Part shown: piece after piece, positions 19,825-30,700 of the stretch
Numbering within the stretch: the stretch's first letter is position 1
Layout of the letters: the number at the start of each line of letters is the position of its first letter
Assembly: GCA_948470475.1 (NCBI GenBank)
Contig: OX419345.1
Location: 18,112,239-18,176,238, forward strand
Source: Galaxea fascicularis
Taxonomy: Eukaryota; Cnidaria; Anthozoa; Scleractinia; Euphylliidae
DNA length: 64,000 nt
Reading direction: 5' to 3'
Program-made: the position numbers and the translations under genes
Notes under the pieces: model-generated
The model's input: the letters and a program-made list of their open reading frames with translations, nothing else
Databases searched by the model: none
What the model was told of the DNA's origin: nothing

Positions 19825-20719
19825 CTGGAATTTAAGTGTGTCAAGAAGTCAGAATCCTCTGATATCACAAAATCAGTGAAGCCTTCCAAGTTCAGGAACT
19901 ACACACTGAATTTTCTTCTCCCTGCAAGACTAAATAAGAAAAAAATAACCTCAGCGACAATGGAAATATACCAATGCAAATACATTACATCAAAATACAT
20001 TTTTCTGGCATGCATTTACTCAAATTTAAGGCAATGCAATGAATTATGCTTCAATATGTATAAACTTAGCTTACAGTTAAATCATAGAAGTAATGACAAT
20101 AACCTCTCAAATAATTAATGCATGTGTAAGATATTAAACTTACTCAAAAAAGGCAACATTGAGTCTGTCAGTTCTTTAGAGAGTTACCCCAATACAACTA
20201 AAACTTATGCATACCTCAAACATCTTCAGGGCCATTTCACTTGTTACATCCAACAAAAAAATCCTTCCCTTGTCTTTCTCTCCTTGTCTCCAAAGGGCCA
20301 ACCCTTGACTGGCAGACTCGTCACGATTCCTTTTGATTAGAAAATACAGCGACTGAGACTCGATTACTCAAGCTTTGCACGAGTTTTCGATTCAAAAACA
20401 CAACATTGCTTTGTTTTCGAATTATTCTCACCTTTTCCTTGTGGATTCTACCTCTCTTTTTGTGTTCGACGAAAATCCATCAAACACCATGATAGCGCGT
20501 ATCTTGTTGGTCAGCAATAAGTCGATATAGTTCATACATAACTCCACATAAGAAGTGCCGATCGAAATTAAGTGCGATTTGCCCGAGTTGTTCCATGCAG
20601 TAAATACTCCCATTGTGCATCCAGCAGTAAGCATTTATAGCTGCTACTTGCCCCGCGAACGATTTAATGTGTACATCTTCGGATTTTTCTTTGAGCATGG
20701 GAAGCAGTCCTCATATCTT
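19825..20719 (-). pseudogene. EXO1/XPG-family flap nuclease pseudogene (three recognisable exons)
   Basis: Exon 1 (20719-20432) gives GLLPMLKEKSEDVHIKSF and QVAAINAYCWMHNGSIYCME. After a one-base frameshift near 20,555-20,565 it gives SYVELCMNYIDLLL and IRAIMVFDGF, which is the XPG N-domain. Exon 2 (20329-20215) gives the NRDESASQGLALWRQGEKDK helix. Exon 3 (19921-19825) has KIQCVVPE and, frameshifted, EGFTDFVISEDSDFLTHL, the XPG I-domain acidic motif. Decay signs: the codon before GLLP is TGA (likely from CGA), the start codon is lost, part of the PYEADAQ region is deleted, and the first catalytic Asp is Asn (INAY for VDTY). The family is secure; whether host gene capture or element-encoded is open. 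Confidence 0.8.
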
Positions 20720-21033
20720 GACTATCTTCTCCCCCGACGGAGTTGTTTACCGTCCGGCGATCAGGCAAAAATGAGAGCTGCCGGAAATTTCTCCCGGCAT
20801 GCTTTGAGAGTCGTGTCCAACACCGCCTGCACGAAAGTACTGCTATTCGTTTCGCAAAGTACAGATTTTCATTTTGCAAAGTACAGATTTCATTTCGCAA
20901 AGTACAGATTTCATCAAATCAAATGAAGAATGATCATCACAGTGGTGATCGCAATTTTTACAATTGCGTAAAGAAGCCTGAAAAAATTCCGCACTTCACA
21001 TATGATTTCTTTCATATGCATCATTCAAAGAAC

Positions 21034-21430
21034 TGCTCCAGAGTAGCCCACCCTATTTTCATATAGTTTAGCTAGTTTGCCCTCTGTGTTCCTCAAGGAG
21101 TTATTGGAGACACCAATACGGTCAACAAATTTACAACGAAGGTAATAGGGAGCAACACAATAAAGCGACTTATAAACCATGACAGCCTTATGGATTGTTC
21201 GTTGAGAGATCCAAGGTTTTGGATAAAGTTATTAGCGTTGACGTCATAGTTCAAGTAAGTATACGCATAGCGCAATTTTGAAGTTTTTGAACTTTACTAG
21301 CTATGGTTTAACCGCAATATCCCCAGATTAAATTGCAGTTATCAAAGTGAGGCTGTGCTAAAGAAGTAAAGATTGATCGGAGAGTCTGTGTGGAATGAAA
21401 TACCTCACTCTCTTCAACGCTCCAATATCA
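21034..21430 (-). mobile_element. Second copy of the LINE 3' fragment seen at 2,200-2,630
   Basis: It is co-linear with 2,216-2,624 with scattered substitutions and small gaps. It carries the C-terminal reverse-transcriptase tail in decayed form and no intact frame. Confidence 0.75.
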
Positions 21431-21545
21431 AACTCCCGACTTTTATTGAAAATCAGCGTTTGTCCTGCTTCAGTACAGAACCAAAAATGTTTGGTCTAAA
21501 CCTCCTTGGTCAACAGCGTTTTTCTTTCGTTTTTTTTTTCTTCAG

Positions 21546-21637
21546 TGTTTTCCCATGAAACCCGCGCGAGGTCATTGCACCTGATCTTCACCGAGCCAGA
21601 GAGTCTTCCCTTCATGGACATCGCAAGGGGCTAACAG
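21546..21637 (+). other. Exon-like segment, diverged relative of the one in the array
   Basis: A pyrimidine-rich tract ending CTTCAG (AG at 21544-21545) precedes it, and GTAACGTATCCG follows at 21638. The array copies share the same acceptor-exon-donor layout and GAGAGTCTTC near the middle, though much of the rest has diverged. Confidence 0.45.
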
Positions 21638-21639
21638 GT

Positions 21640-22400
21640 AACGTATCCGTTTTCATAACTTCAACTCTTTAAACCCTAGGGGTGATCAGCATCGAATTTC
21701 TGCTTGTAATATTTATAAAACACGGTGGTCACGAAAATTAAGGACTCGATCAGACAAGATTAATTTCCTTGATATCTTAACAACTTCTCCCCATACATCT
21801 ATAGCAATTGTGTAGGAAACAGCAAATGAAAATTTAAATTTTGATTTGGCAATTTAACCCTTTCTTGTCAAAATTTTCTTGAGCCATTTCTGACATTTTC
21901 TGAGTGTCAGCGATCCGGGACGATCCGGTGATTCCTTATTTGGCGTTACCTTGGTGATTTTCGCTGATCTTCACCACTGAAGGCTCTCTTGTTTTTGTCA
22001 CGCTGTTCACGCTAGCTGTTGCTTGTTTTTCAAGCGAGCACTCGGCGTGAAATTTGGTAAGTATGCGACTTATAAGTGTTTTTTCGAGCCATTTTCCGCT
22101 TCAGAAGCCCCCAACCTGGCATCATCAAGCTGGTTTGGGGGTAGAGGCAACCCTCTGAAAGAAACCAGAGGCGAAAAACAATTTCACAGCGATTTAGCCG
22201 CCATGAGTGTGTCGCCGAGTCATGACGATTGAAGAGTGAGGTTGTCTTTCTGGCCTTTCTGAGGATGGATTCCAGGACCTAGCGTGGCAATTTTGGCTTG
22301 TTTTGACTTGTAAATAATGCATTCAGAAAATATTTCGCCAGCAAGACTGGGTGGCTCGACACTTATAAAAAGTGTATGACATAGAACTTGGCGGACTTTC
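21640..22400. repeat. Dispersed-repeat-rich spacer
   Basis: 21,680-21,860 is a copy of a dispersed repeat (GTGATCAGCATCGAATTTCT...). Other copies are at about 22,888-22,975 and 23,395-23,590 and, shortened, at the end of every array unit. I recognise no gene in the remainder. Confidence 0.6.
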
Positions 22401-22719
22401 ATGTCGCCGTTATCAAGGAATTACCCAGAATTCATTTCGCTCGTGACGACGAACCTTTCGGATGAGTGGGGATAGCTCTACTTCAATAGCTTTTCCTCGA
22501 CGTGCTAAACGAGTGAGCAGAAAAATGTGGCAGAGAAGTAAAGTGCTGGAGCTGAACGTTACTGCAAATGTCGTTTTTGGGCACCAGGAGGAGTTTTTGT
22601 ATCGCAAACTTAACGACAAAAATCGTATATTTTGGTGTTGTCTGAGGGCACTCACTTCGGACAGTTTGGGTTTTGTAGGAAACCAAACATTCATGTTCAA
22701 TGGAAATCGGCCATTGTAG
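22401..22719 (+). pseudogene. FLYWCH-like zinc-finger frame, diverged inverted relative of the array unit
   Basis: An ATG at 22401 opens MSPLSRNYPEFISL. A second frame (22462-22716) gives KVLELNVTANVVFGHQEEFL, YRKLNDKNRIFWCC, then a tail ending FNGNRPL. The YRK...WxC pattern and the position of the final segment resemble FLYWCH zinc fingers, but the second Cys and the His pair are lost. It matches the minus-strand frames of each array unit at residue level, in opposite orientation. Confidence 0.45.
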
Positions 22720-23509
22720 CGCATTTATGGGGTGTTAAAATTCAAAGCACTAACCATTTCAAAGTATCAATGCCTCATTTCAACTTTCCAATTCCTAAAG
22801 AGTAACCATACGTCTGTTCGCGTAGAATGTACAGGTCGATTTAGACCCATACATTTAAAGGCGTGACAAGAAAAAGTTAAACCCTAGGAGTGATCAGCAT
22901 CGAATTTCTCCTTGTAATGCTTATAAAACACAGTGGTCACGAGAATAAAGAACAGGATCGGACAAGATTCAAAACTCATCCGTCCGTAGCCATCCTATAG
23001 TCCAAGGGTCCCATTTCACTCCCATCCAAGCCTTCCAGCTCCGATTAGCGATATACGGTGTTCTTATTGGATATTTGCATTTACTAAAAGTGGCTGAAAA
23101 AAGACAAGACCTTATTTGAGGCGAAGTCAAAATTTTACTTTTCACTCATAAGCCACCCATCATGATTAAATCGCTCAGCTGTAGAATCATAAGAGACGAA
23201 CTACGAGGCCGGGAGTTCAGTTTCATTTGTTTTGGGCCTTGTTGTTGTCAGTTTACATTAAAATAGTGCTCATTAACGGTTTTAAGAGCAGAGGCTTCAA
23301 GTGAAATGACGAATGGTCTTCATTTGAGGCAACTGTAAAACATCACCCTTGGCGTTACCCAGTAAAAATTCACCCGTTGGCCTTCCACCCTTTTGTGATC
23401 AGCACCGAATTTCTGCTTCAAATATTTATAAAACACAATGGTCACAAGAATTAAGGACACGATCAGACAAGATTAATTTGCTTAATATTTTAACGACTTT
23501 TCCCCATAC
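22720..23509. repeat. Flank leading into the array
   Basis: Two further diverged copies of the dispersed repeat (about 22,888-22,975 and 23,395 onward) lie here. The second runs straight into the first array unit at about 23,510. No gene is recognised. Confidence 0.6.
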
Positions 23510-23784
23510 CTCTATAGCAATTGTGTAGGGGACCACAAATAACAATTTAAATTTTGATGTAGCCATTTAAAGGGTTAATACAGCACATATACATATGCAT
23601 CAGCAGTTTATTTGAAGCCTTGCCTAAATGAGACTCCACTGCAATGGCATATACATAGACTGTAATGATTCGACACCGTTACCGCTTGAAGAATTTCAGT
23701 AAAAGTTGAAATAAACCGCGATGTTTCTGTCAAATTGCCAATGCTTAGCGTGTTGTTCGAACTTAACTTTAGCACCCAATCAAT

Positions 23785-24103
23785 TCAACACAGCTCTCGA
23801 TTTTCACCACTGAAAATGACCGTTTGTTCTGCTACCAAACCAAAATTCTTTGCTTTGATCACGCGCCCTCGGACAACACCAAAAAGACCCAGTTTTGTCT
23901 TGGCGTTTCCAATGCACAATAGTCTCGTAGAGCCCGTGGCCTGTATTTCCAGCACAGCTCGGTTCAAGGTCTTTGTTTCTCTTCCCCATTTACCTATTTA
24001 CTCCGTCTTTCAGCAGACCGACCGGCAGCTTGTGTCGCTCGTCCAAAATTTCCGTGTTGGCGCACGAGATGAGTTCTGGGTCACTCTTTGGTAAAGTCGG
24101 CAT
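23785..24103 (-). pseudogene. FLYWCH-like frame in array unit 1 (repeated in every unit)
   Basis: Minus strand: ATG at 24103 opens MPTLPKSDPELIS (37 codons to 23,993), ending in a possible donor AG|GTAAAT. The following frames (23989-23804 and 23967-23785) give HGLYETIVHWKRQDKTGSFW followed by CC, and TVIFSGENREL. Piecing frames together matches the copy at 22,401-22,719. The W-x-C core and a C-terminal SGENREL, where FLYWCH has an SGxHxH-type ending, suggest a decayed FLYWCH finger. All units share the same interruptions, so decay came before amplification. Confidence 0.45.
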
Positions 24104-24275
24104 GCAAGTCAGCCAATTCTTACTTCATCTATATTTTGCATAAGCGTCGAGTCATCCAGTCCTACTGGCAAAATATTGTACCCACCACATTACTTTCAAA
24201 GCAAAACACGCCAAAATTGCCTATTAACTATGCATGAGCATGTATCAGCTTCTCTATTCCGTTTAGAATAGTTAA

Positions 24276-24320
24276 AATGGCAATACGCATGCGCGCAATG
24301 GCAATACGCATGCGCACGTA
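24276..24320. promoter_or_regulatory. Twin NRF1-like palindromic sites with YY1-like cores (in every unit)
   Basis: AAATGGCAATACGCATGCGC occurs as a 21-bp tandem pair. ACGCATGCGC fits the NRF1 consensus at all but about one position and AAAATGGC resembles YY1 sites. It lies about 175-220 bp upstream of the minus-strand ATG, where a CpG-type promoter would be. The function is inferred. Confidence 0.35.
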
Positions 24321-24394
24321 GTAATGCGCACCACATGGATGACAAAATGACTAAAAATTACTTAATGTTTAAATAGAAATTTTTCATCCATAGT

Positions 24395-24619
24395 TTGATA
24401 TGTAGGACCGGTACTTCGCTGCGCGTTTGGAGTGGGATTGTCACGAATGGTTTAGGGGCCGACACATCTCTCCCTCACTGGCTGTCATGGGATGACGGAA
24501 TATTCACTCGGGTGTGCGAGGTGCTGGGCTCAGTTGGTATAAGCGATCCCCGGGCCGAAATCTCGGGGTTAGTCGTCAGGGTACAGCGCTCCAAACACGG
24601 AGGTACCGTTACCGGCTGA
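24395..24619 (+). CDS. Unrecognised 74-codon frame in each unit
   Basis: It is preserved without stops in all intact units, but unit identity is so high that this says little about selection. The sequence (SGIVTNGLGADTSLPHWLSW ...) matches no family I know. It sits in the GC-rich part just before the pyrimidine tract. Confidence 0.15.
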   Translation: MICRTGTSLRVWSGIVTNGLGADTSLPHWLSWDDGIFTRVCEVLGSVGISDPRAEISGLVVRVQRSKHGGTVTG

Positions 24620-24620
24620 G

Positions 24621-24677
24621 TTTTTTTTTTTTCTTTTTTCTTTTTCTTTTTCTTTTTTTTTTTTTTTTTTTTTTTTT
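24621..24677 (+). repeat. Long T/C tract, length-variable between units
   Basis: T-runs are broken by regularly spaced single C residues (CTTTTT pattern). Length differences here explain nearly all the 1,351-1,358 bp variation; unit 11 has lost most of the tract. It could act as a polypyrimidine tract for the acceptor at 24,701. Confidence 0.9.
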
Positions 24678-24702
24678 ATAGCTGTTTTTTGTTTTCTTAT
24701 AG

Positions 24703-24778
24703 ACCCTGCGCGACGCCGTTACAACTGAAATTCACCAAGAGAGTCTTCTCTTCATCGATAAACGCAAGGGACTGACAG
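24703..24778 (+). other. Exon-like segment bounded by splice signals (in every unit)
   Basis: The acceptor TTTTCTTATAG ends at 24702 after a long pyrimidine tract, and the donor CAG|GTAACG starts at 24779, leaving a 76-nt segment. The layout and the GTAACGTATCCG donor region are shared with the diverged copy at 21,546-21,637. No long frame crosses it. Confidence 0.4.
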
Positions 24779-27700
24779 GTAACGTATCCGTTTTCATACC
24801 TTTAACCCCCAAAAGCCTTGGAGTGATCCGCATCGAATTTTATGACGACAATTAAGGACATACTCGCTCTATAGCAATTGTGTAGGGGACCACAAATAAC
24901 AATTTAAATTTTGATGTAGCCATTTAAAGGGTTAATACAGCACATATACATATGCATCAGCAGTTTATTTGAAGCCTTGCCTAAATGAGACTCCACTGCA
25001 ATGGCATATACATAGACTGTAATGATTCGACACCGTTACCGCTTGAAGAATTTCAGTAAAAGTTGAAATAAACCGCGATGTTTCTGTCAAATTGCCAATG
25101 CTTAGCGTGTTGTTCGAACTTAACTTTAGCACCCAATCAATTCAACACAGCTCTCGATTTTCACCACTGAAAATGACCGTTTGTTCTGCTACCAAACCAA
25201 AATTCTTTGCTTTGATCACGCGCCCTCGGACAACACCAAAAAGACCCAGTTTTGTCTTGGCGTTTCCAATGCACAATAGTCTCGTAGAGCCCGTGGCCTG
25301 TATTTCCAGCACAGCTCGGTTCAAGGTCTTTGTTTCTCTTCCCCATTTACCTATTTACTCCGTCTTTCAGCAGACCGACCGGCAGCTTGTGTCGCTCGTC
25401 CAAAATTTCCGTGTTGGCGCACGAGATGAGTTCTGGGTCACTCTTTGGTAAAGTCGGCATGCAAGTCAGCCAATTCTTACTTCATCTATATTTTGCATAA
25501 GCGTCGAGTCATCCAGTCCTACTGGCAAAATATTGTACCCACCACATTACTTTCAAAGCAAAACACGCCAAAATTGCCTATTAACTATGCATGAGCATGT
25601 ATCAGCTTCTCTATTCCGTTTAGAATAGTTAAAATGGCAATACGCATGCGCGCAATGGCAATACGCATGCGCACGTAGTAATGCGCACCACATGGATGAC
25701 AAAATGACTAAAAATTACTTAATGTTTAAATAGAAATTTTTCATCCATAGTTTGATATGTAGGACCGGTACTTCGCTGCGCGTTTGGAGTGGGATTGTCA
25801 CGAATGGTTTAGGGGCCGACACATCTCTCCCTCACTGGCTGTCATGGGATGACGGAATATTCACTCGGGTGTGCGAGGTGCTGGGCTCAGTTGGTATAAG
25901 CGATCCCCGGGCCGAAATCTCGGGGTTAGTCGTCAGGGTACAGCGCTCCAAACACGGAGGTACCGTTACCGGCTGAGTTTTTTTTTTTTCTTTTTTCTTT
26001 TTCTTTTTCTTTTTTTTTTTTTTTTTTTTTTTTTATAGCTGTTTTTTGTTTTCTTATAGACCCTGCGCGACGCCGTTACAACTGAAATTCACCAAGAGAG
26101 TCTTCTCTTCATCGATAAACGCAAGGGACTGACAGGTAACGTATCCGTTTTCATACCTTTAACCCCCAAAAGCCTTGGAGTGATCCGCATCGAATTTTAT
26201 GACGACAATTAAGGACATACTCGCTCTATAGCAATTGTGTAGGGGACCACAAATAACAATTTAAATTTTGATGTAGCCATTTAAAGGGTTAATACAGCAC
26301 ATATACATATGCATCAGCAGTTTATTTGAAGCCTTGCCTAAATGAGACTCCACTGCAATGGCATATACATAGACTGTAATGATTCGACACCGTTACCGCT
26401 TGAAGAATTTCAGTAAAAGTTGAAATAAACCGCGATGTTTCTGTCAAATTGCCAATGCTTAGCGTGTTGTTCGAACTTAACTTTAGCACCCAATCAATTC
26501 AACACAGCTCTCGATTTTCACCACTGAAAATGACCGTTTGTTCTGCTACCAAACCAAAATTCTTTGCTTTGATCACGCGCCCTCGGACAACACCAAAAAG
26601 ACCCAGTTTTGTCTTGGCGTTTCCAATGCACAATAGTCTCGTAGAGCCCGTGGCCTGTATTTCCAGCACAGCTCGGTTCAAGGTCTTTGTTTCTCTTCCC
26701 CATTTACCTATTTACTCCGTCTTTCAGCAGACCGACCGGCAGCTTGTGTCGCTCGTCCAAAATTTCCGTGTTGGCGCACGAGATGAGTTCTGGGTCACTC
26801 TTTGGTAAAGTCGGCATGCAAGTCAGCCAATTCTTACTTCATCTATATTTTGCATAAGCGTCGAGTCATCCAGTCCTACTGGCAAAATATTGTACCCACC
26901 ACATTACTTTCAAAGCAAAACACGCCAAAATTGCCTATTAACTATGCATGAGCATGTATCAGCTTCTCTATTCCGTTTAGAATAGTTAAAATGGCAATAC
27001 GCATGCGCGCAATGGCAATACGCATGCGCACGTAGTAATGCGCACCACATGGATGACAAAATGACTAAAAATTACTTAATGTTTAAATAGAAATTTTTCA
27101 TCCATAGTTTGATATGTAGGACCGGTACTTCGCTGCGCGTTTGGAGTGGGATTGTCACGAATGGTTTAGGGGCCGACACATCTCTCCCTCACTGGCTGTC
27201 ATGGGATGACGGAATATTCACTCGGGTGTGCGAGGTGCTGGGCTCAGTTGGTATAAGCGATCCCCGGGCCGAAATCTCGGGGTTAGTCGTCAGGGTACAG
27301 CGCTCCAAACACGGAGGTACCGTTACCGGCTGAGTTTTTTTTTTTTCTTTTTTCTTTTTCTTTTTCTTTTTTTTTTTTTTTTTTTTTTTTTATAGCTGTT
27401 TTTTGTTTTCTTATAGACCCTGCGCGACGCCGTTACAACTGAAATTCACCAAGAGAGTCTTCTCTTCATCGATAAACGCAAGGGACTGACAGGTAACGTA
27501 TCCGTTTTCATACCTTTAACCCCCAAAAGCCTTGGAGTGATCCGCATCGAATTTTATGACGACAATTAAGGACATACTCGCTCTATAGCAATTGTGTAGG
27601 GGACCACAAATAACAATTTAAATTTTGATGTAGCCATTTAAAGGGTTAATACAGCACATATACATATGCATCAGCAGTTTATTTGAAGCCTTGCCTAAAT

Positions 27701-30700
27701 GAGACTCCACTGCAATGGCATATACATAGACTGTAATGATTCGACACCGTTACCGCTTGAAGAATTTCAGTAAAAGTTGAAATAAACCGCGATGTTTCTG
27801 TCAAATTGCCAATGCTTAGCGTGTTGTTCGAACTTAACTTTAGCACCCAATCAATTCAACACAGCTCTCGATTTTCACCACTGAAAATGACCGTTTGTTC
27901 TGCTACCAAACCAAAATTCTTTGCTTTGATCACGCGCCCTCGGACAACACCAAAAAGACCCAGTTTTGTCTTGGCGTTTCCAATGCACAATAGTCTCGTA
28001 GAGCCCGTGGCCTGTATTTCCAGCACAGCTCGGTTCAAGGTCTTTGTTTCTCTTCCCCATTTACCTATTTACTCCGTCTTTCAGCAGACCGACCGGCAGC
28101 TTGTGTCGCTCGTCCAAAATTTCCGTGTTGGCGCACGAGATGAGTTCTGGGTCACTCTTTGGTAAAGTCGGCATGCAAGTCAGCCAATTCTTACTTCATC
28201 TATATTTTGCATAAGCGTCGAGTCATCCAGTCCTACTGGCAAAATATTGTACCCACCACATTACTTTCAAAGCAAAACACGCCAAAATTGCCTATTAACT
28301 ATGCATGAGCATGTATCAGCTTCTCTATTCCGTTTAGAATAGTTAAAATGGCAATACGCATGCGCGCAATGGCAATACGCATGCGCACGTAGTAATGCGC
28401 ACCACATGGATGACAAAATGACTAAAAATTACTTAATGTTTAAATAGAAATTTTTCATCCATAGTTTGATATGTAGGACCGGTACTTCGCTGCGCGTTTG
28501 GAGTGGGATTGTCACGAATGGTTTAGGGGCCGACACATCTCTCCCTCACTGGCTGTCATGGGATGACGGAATATTCACTCGGGTGTGCGAGGTGCTGGGC
28601 TCAGTTGGTATAAGCGATCCCCGGGCCGAAATCTCGGGGTTAGTCGTCAGGGTACAGCGCTCCAAACACGGAGGTACCGTTACCGGCTGAGTTTTTTTTT
28701 TTTCTTTTTTCTTTTTCTTTTTCTTTTTTTTTTTTTTTTTTTTTTTTTTATAGCTGTTTTTTGTTTTCTTATAGACCCTGCGCGACGCCGTTACAACTGA
28801 AATTCACCAAGAGAGTCTTCTCTTCATCGATAAACGCAAGGGACTGACAGGTAACGTATCCGTTTTCATACCTTTAACCCCCAAAAGCCTTGGAGTGATC
28901 CGCATCGAATTTTATGACGACAATTAAGGACATACTCGCTCTATAGCAATTGTGTAGGGGACCACAAATAACAATTTAAATTTTGATGTAGCCATTTAAA
29001 GGGTTAATACAGCACATATACATATGCATCAGCAGTTTATTTGAAGCCTTGCCTAAATGAGACTCCACTGCAATGGCATATACATAGACTGTAATGATTC
29101 GACACCGTTACCGCTTGAAGAATTTCAGTAAAAGTTGAAATAAACCGCGATGTTTCTGTCAAATTGCCAATGCTTAGCGTGTTGTTCGAACTTAACTTTA
29201 GCACCCAATCAATTCAACACAGCTCTCGATTTTCACCACTGAAAATGACCGTTTGTTCTGCTACCAAACCAAAATTCTTTGCTTTGATCACGCGCCCTCG
29301 GACAACACCAAAAAGACCCAGTTTTGTCTTGGCGTTTCCAATGCACAATAGTCTCGTAGAGCCCGTGGCCTGTATTTCCAGCACAGCTCGGTTCAAGGTC
29401 TTTGTTTCTCTTCCCCATTTACCTATTTACTCCGTCTTTCAGCAGACCGACCGGCAGCTTGTGTCGCTCGTCCAAAATTTCCGTGTTGGCGCACGAGATG
29501 AGTTCTGGGTCACTCTTTGGTAAAGTCGGCATGCAAGTCAGCCAATTCTTACTTCATCTATATTTTGCATAAGCGTCGAGTCATCCAGTCCTACTGGCAA
29601 AATATTGTACCCACCACATTACTTTCAAAGCAAAACACGCCAAAATTGCCTATTAACTATGCATGAGCATGTATCAGCTTCTCTATTCCGTTTAGAATAG
29701 TTAAAATGGCAATACGCATGCGCGCAATGGCAATACGCATGCGCACGTAGTAATGCGCACCACATGGATGACAAAATGACTAAAAATTACTTAATGTTTA
29801 AATAGAAATTTTTCATCCATAGTTTGATATGTAGGACCGGTACTTCGCTGCGCGTTTGGAGTGGGATTGTCACGAATGGTTTAGGGGCCGACACATCTCT
29901 CCCTCACTGGCTGTCATGGGATGACGGAATATTCACTCGGGTGTGCGAGGTGCTGGGCTCAGTTGGTATAAGCGATCCCCGGGCCGAAATCTCGGGGTTA
30001 GTCGTCAGGGTACAGCGCTCCAAACACGGAGGTACCGTTACCGGCTGAGTTTTTTTTTTTTCTTTTTTCTTTTTCTTTTTCTTTTTTTTTTTTTTTTTTT
30101 TTTTTTTATAGCTGTTTTTTGTTTTCTTATAGACCCTGCGCGACGCCGTTACAACTGAAATTCACCAAGAGAGTCTTCTCTTCATCGATAAACGCAAGGG
30201 ACTGACAGGTAACGTATCCGTTTTCATACCTTTAACCCCCAAAAGCCTTGGAGTGATCCGCATCGAATTTTATGACGACAATTAAGGACATACTCGCTCT
30301 ATAGCAATTGTGTAGGGGACCACAAATAACAATTTAAATTTTGATGTAGCCATTTAAAGGGTTAATACAGCACATATACATATGCATCAGCAGTTTATTT
30401 GAAGCCTTGCCTAAATGAGACTCCACTGCAATGGCATATACATAGACTGTAATGATTCGACACCGTTACCGCTTGAAGAATTTCAGTAAAAGTTGAAATA
30501 AACCGCGATGTTTCTGTCAAATTGCCAATGCTTAGCGTGTTGTTCGAACTTAACTTTAGCACCCAATCAATTCAACACAGCTCTCGATTTTCACCACTGA
30601 AAATGACCGTTTGTTCTGCTACCAAACCAAAATTCTTTGCTTTGATCACGCGCCCTCGGACAACACCAAAAAGACCCAGTTTTGTCTTGGCGTTTCCAAT

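Larger units (their letters stand above)
18033..20829 (-). mobile_element. 2.8-kb TIR element with 9-bp target duplication carrying nuclease and HIRAN-like remnants
   Basis: The ends are perfect 18-bp inverted repeats, CAGGCGGTGTTGGACACG at 18033-18050 and its complement at 20812-20829. Flanks are CACGAAAGT at 18024-18032 and 20830-20838, and the left foldback arm holds one diverged copy (CAGGAAAGT) as empty site. Coding remnants all read on the minus strand from the right end: EXO1/XPG-like exons, an unrecognised frame, then acidic and HIRAN-like frames. No transposase is recognised. A 9-bp duplication is usual for Mutator-like elements; Academ elements are the known XPG-bearing DNA transposons but make shorter duplications. 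Confidence 0.85.
17161..20914. repeat. Right arm of foldback structure, split by two insertions
   Basis: The arm occupies 17161-17296, then 17599-18032 and 20839-20914. Removing 17,297-17,570 plus one 28-bp duplication and 18,033-20,829 plus one 9-bp duplication restores co-linearity with the left arm (about 646 vs 641 bp). Confidence 0.85.

Noticed and set aside
23735..24094. 119-codon plus-strand frame repeated in every unit
   Set aside because: It is the reverse strand of the FLYWCH-like region. The residue-level match to the older copy supports the other strand, and its repetition only reflects unit identity.
24510..24620. Possible RNA polymerase III gene (GGCTCAGTTGG A-box-like, then T-run)
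   Set aside because: The base before the A box is wrong, no acceptable B box follows, and there is no cloverleaf. I also compared by eye with 5S, U1-U6, 7SK and SRP RNA and saw no match.
28585..28800. 70-86-codon frames rich in Phe across the T/C tract
   Set aside because: They are translations of the polypyrimidine tract and change length and ending with tract slippage.
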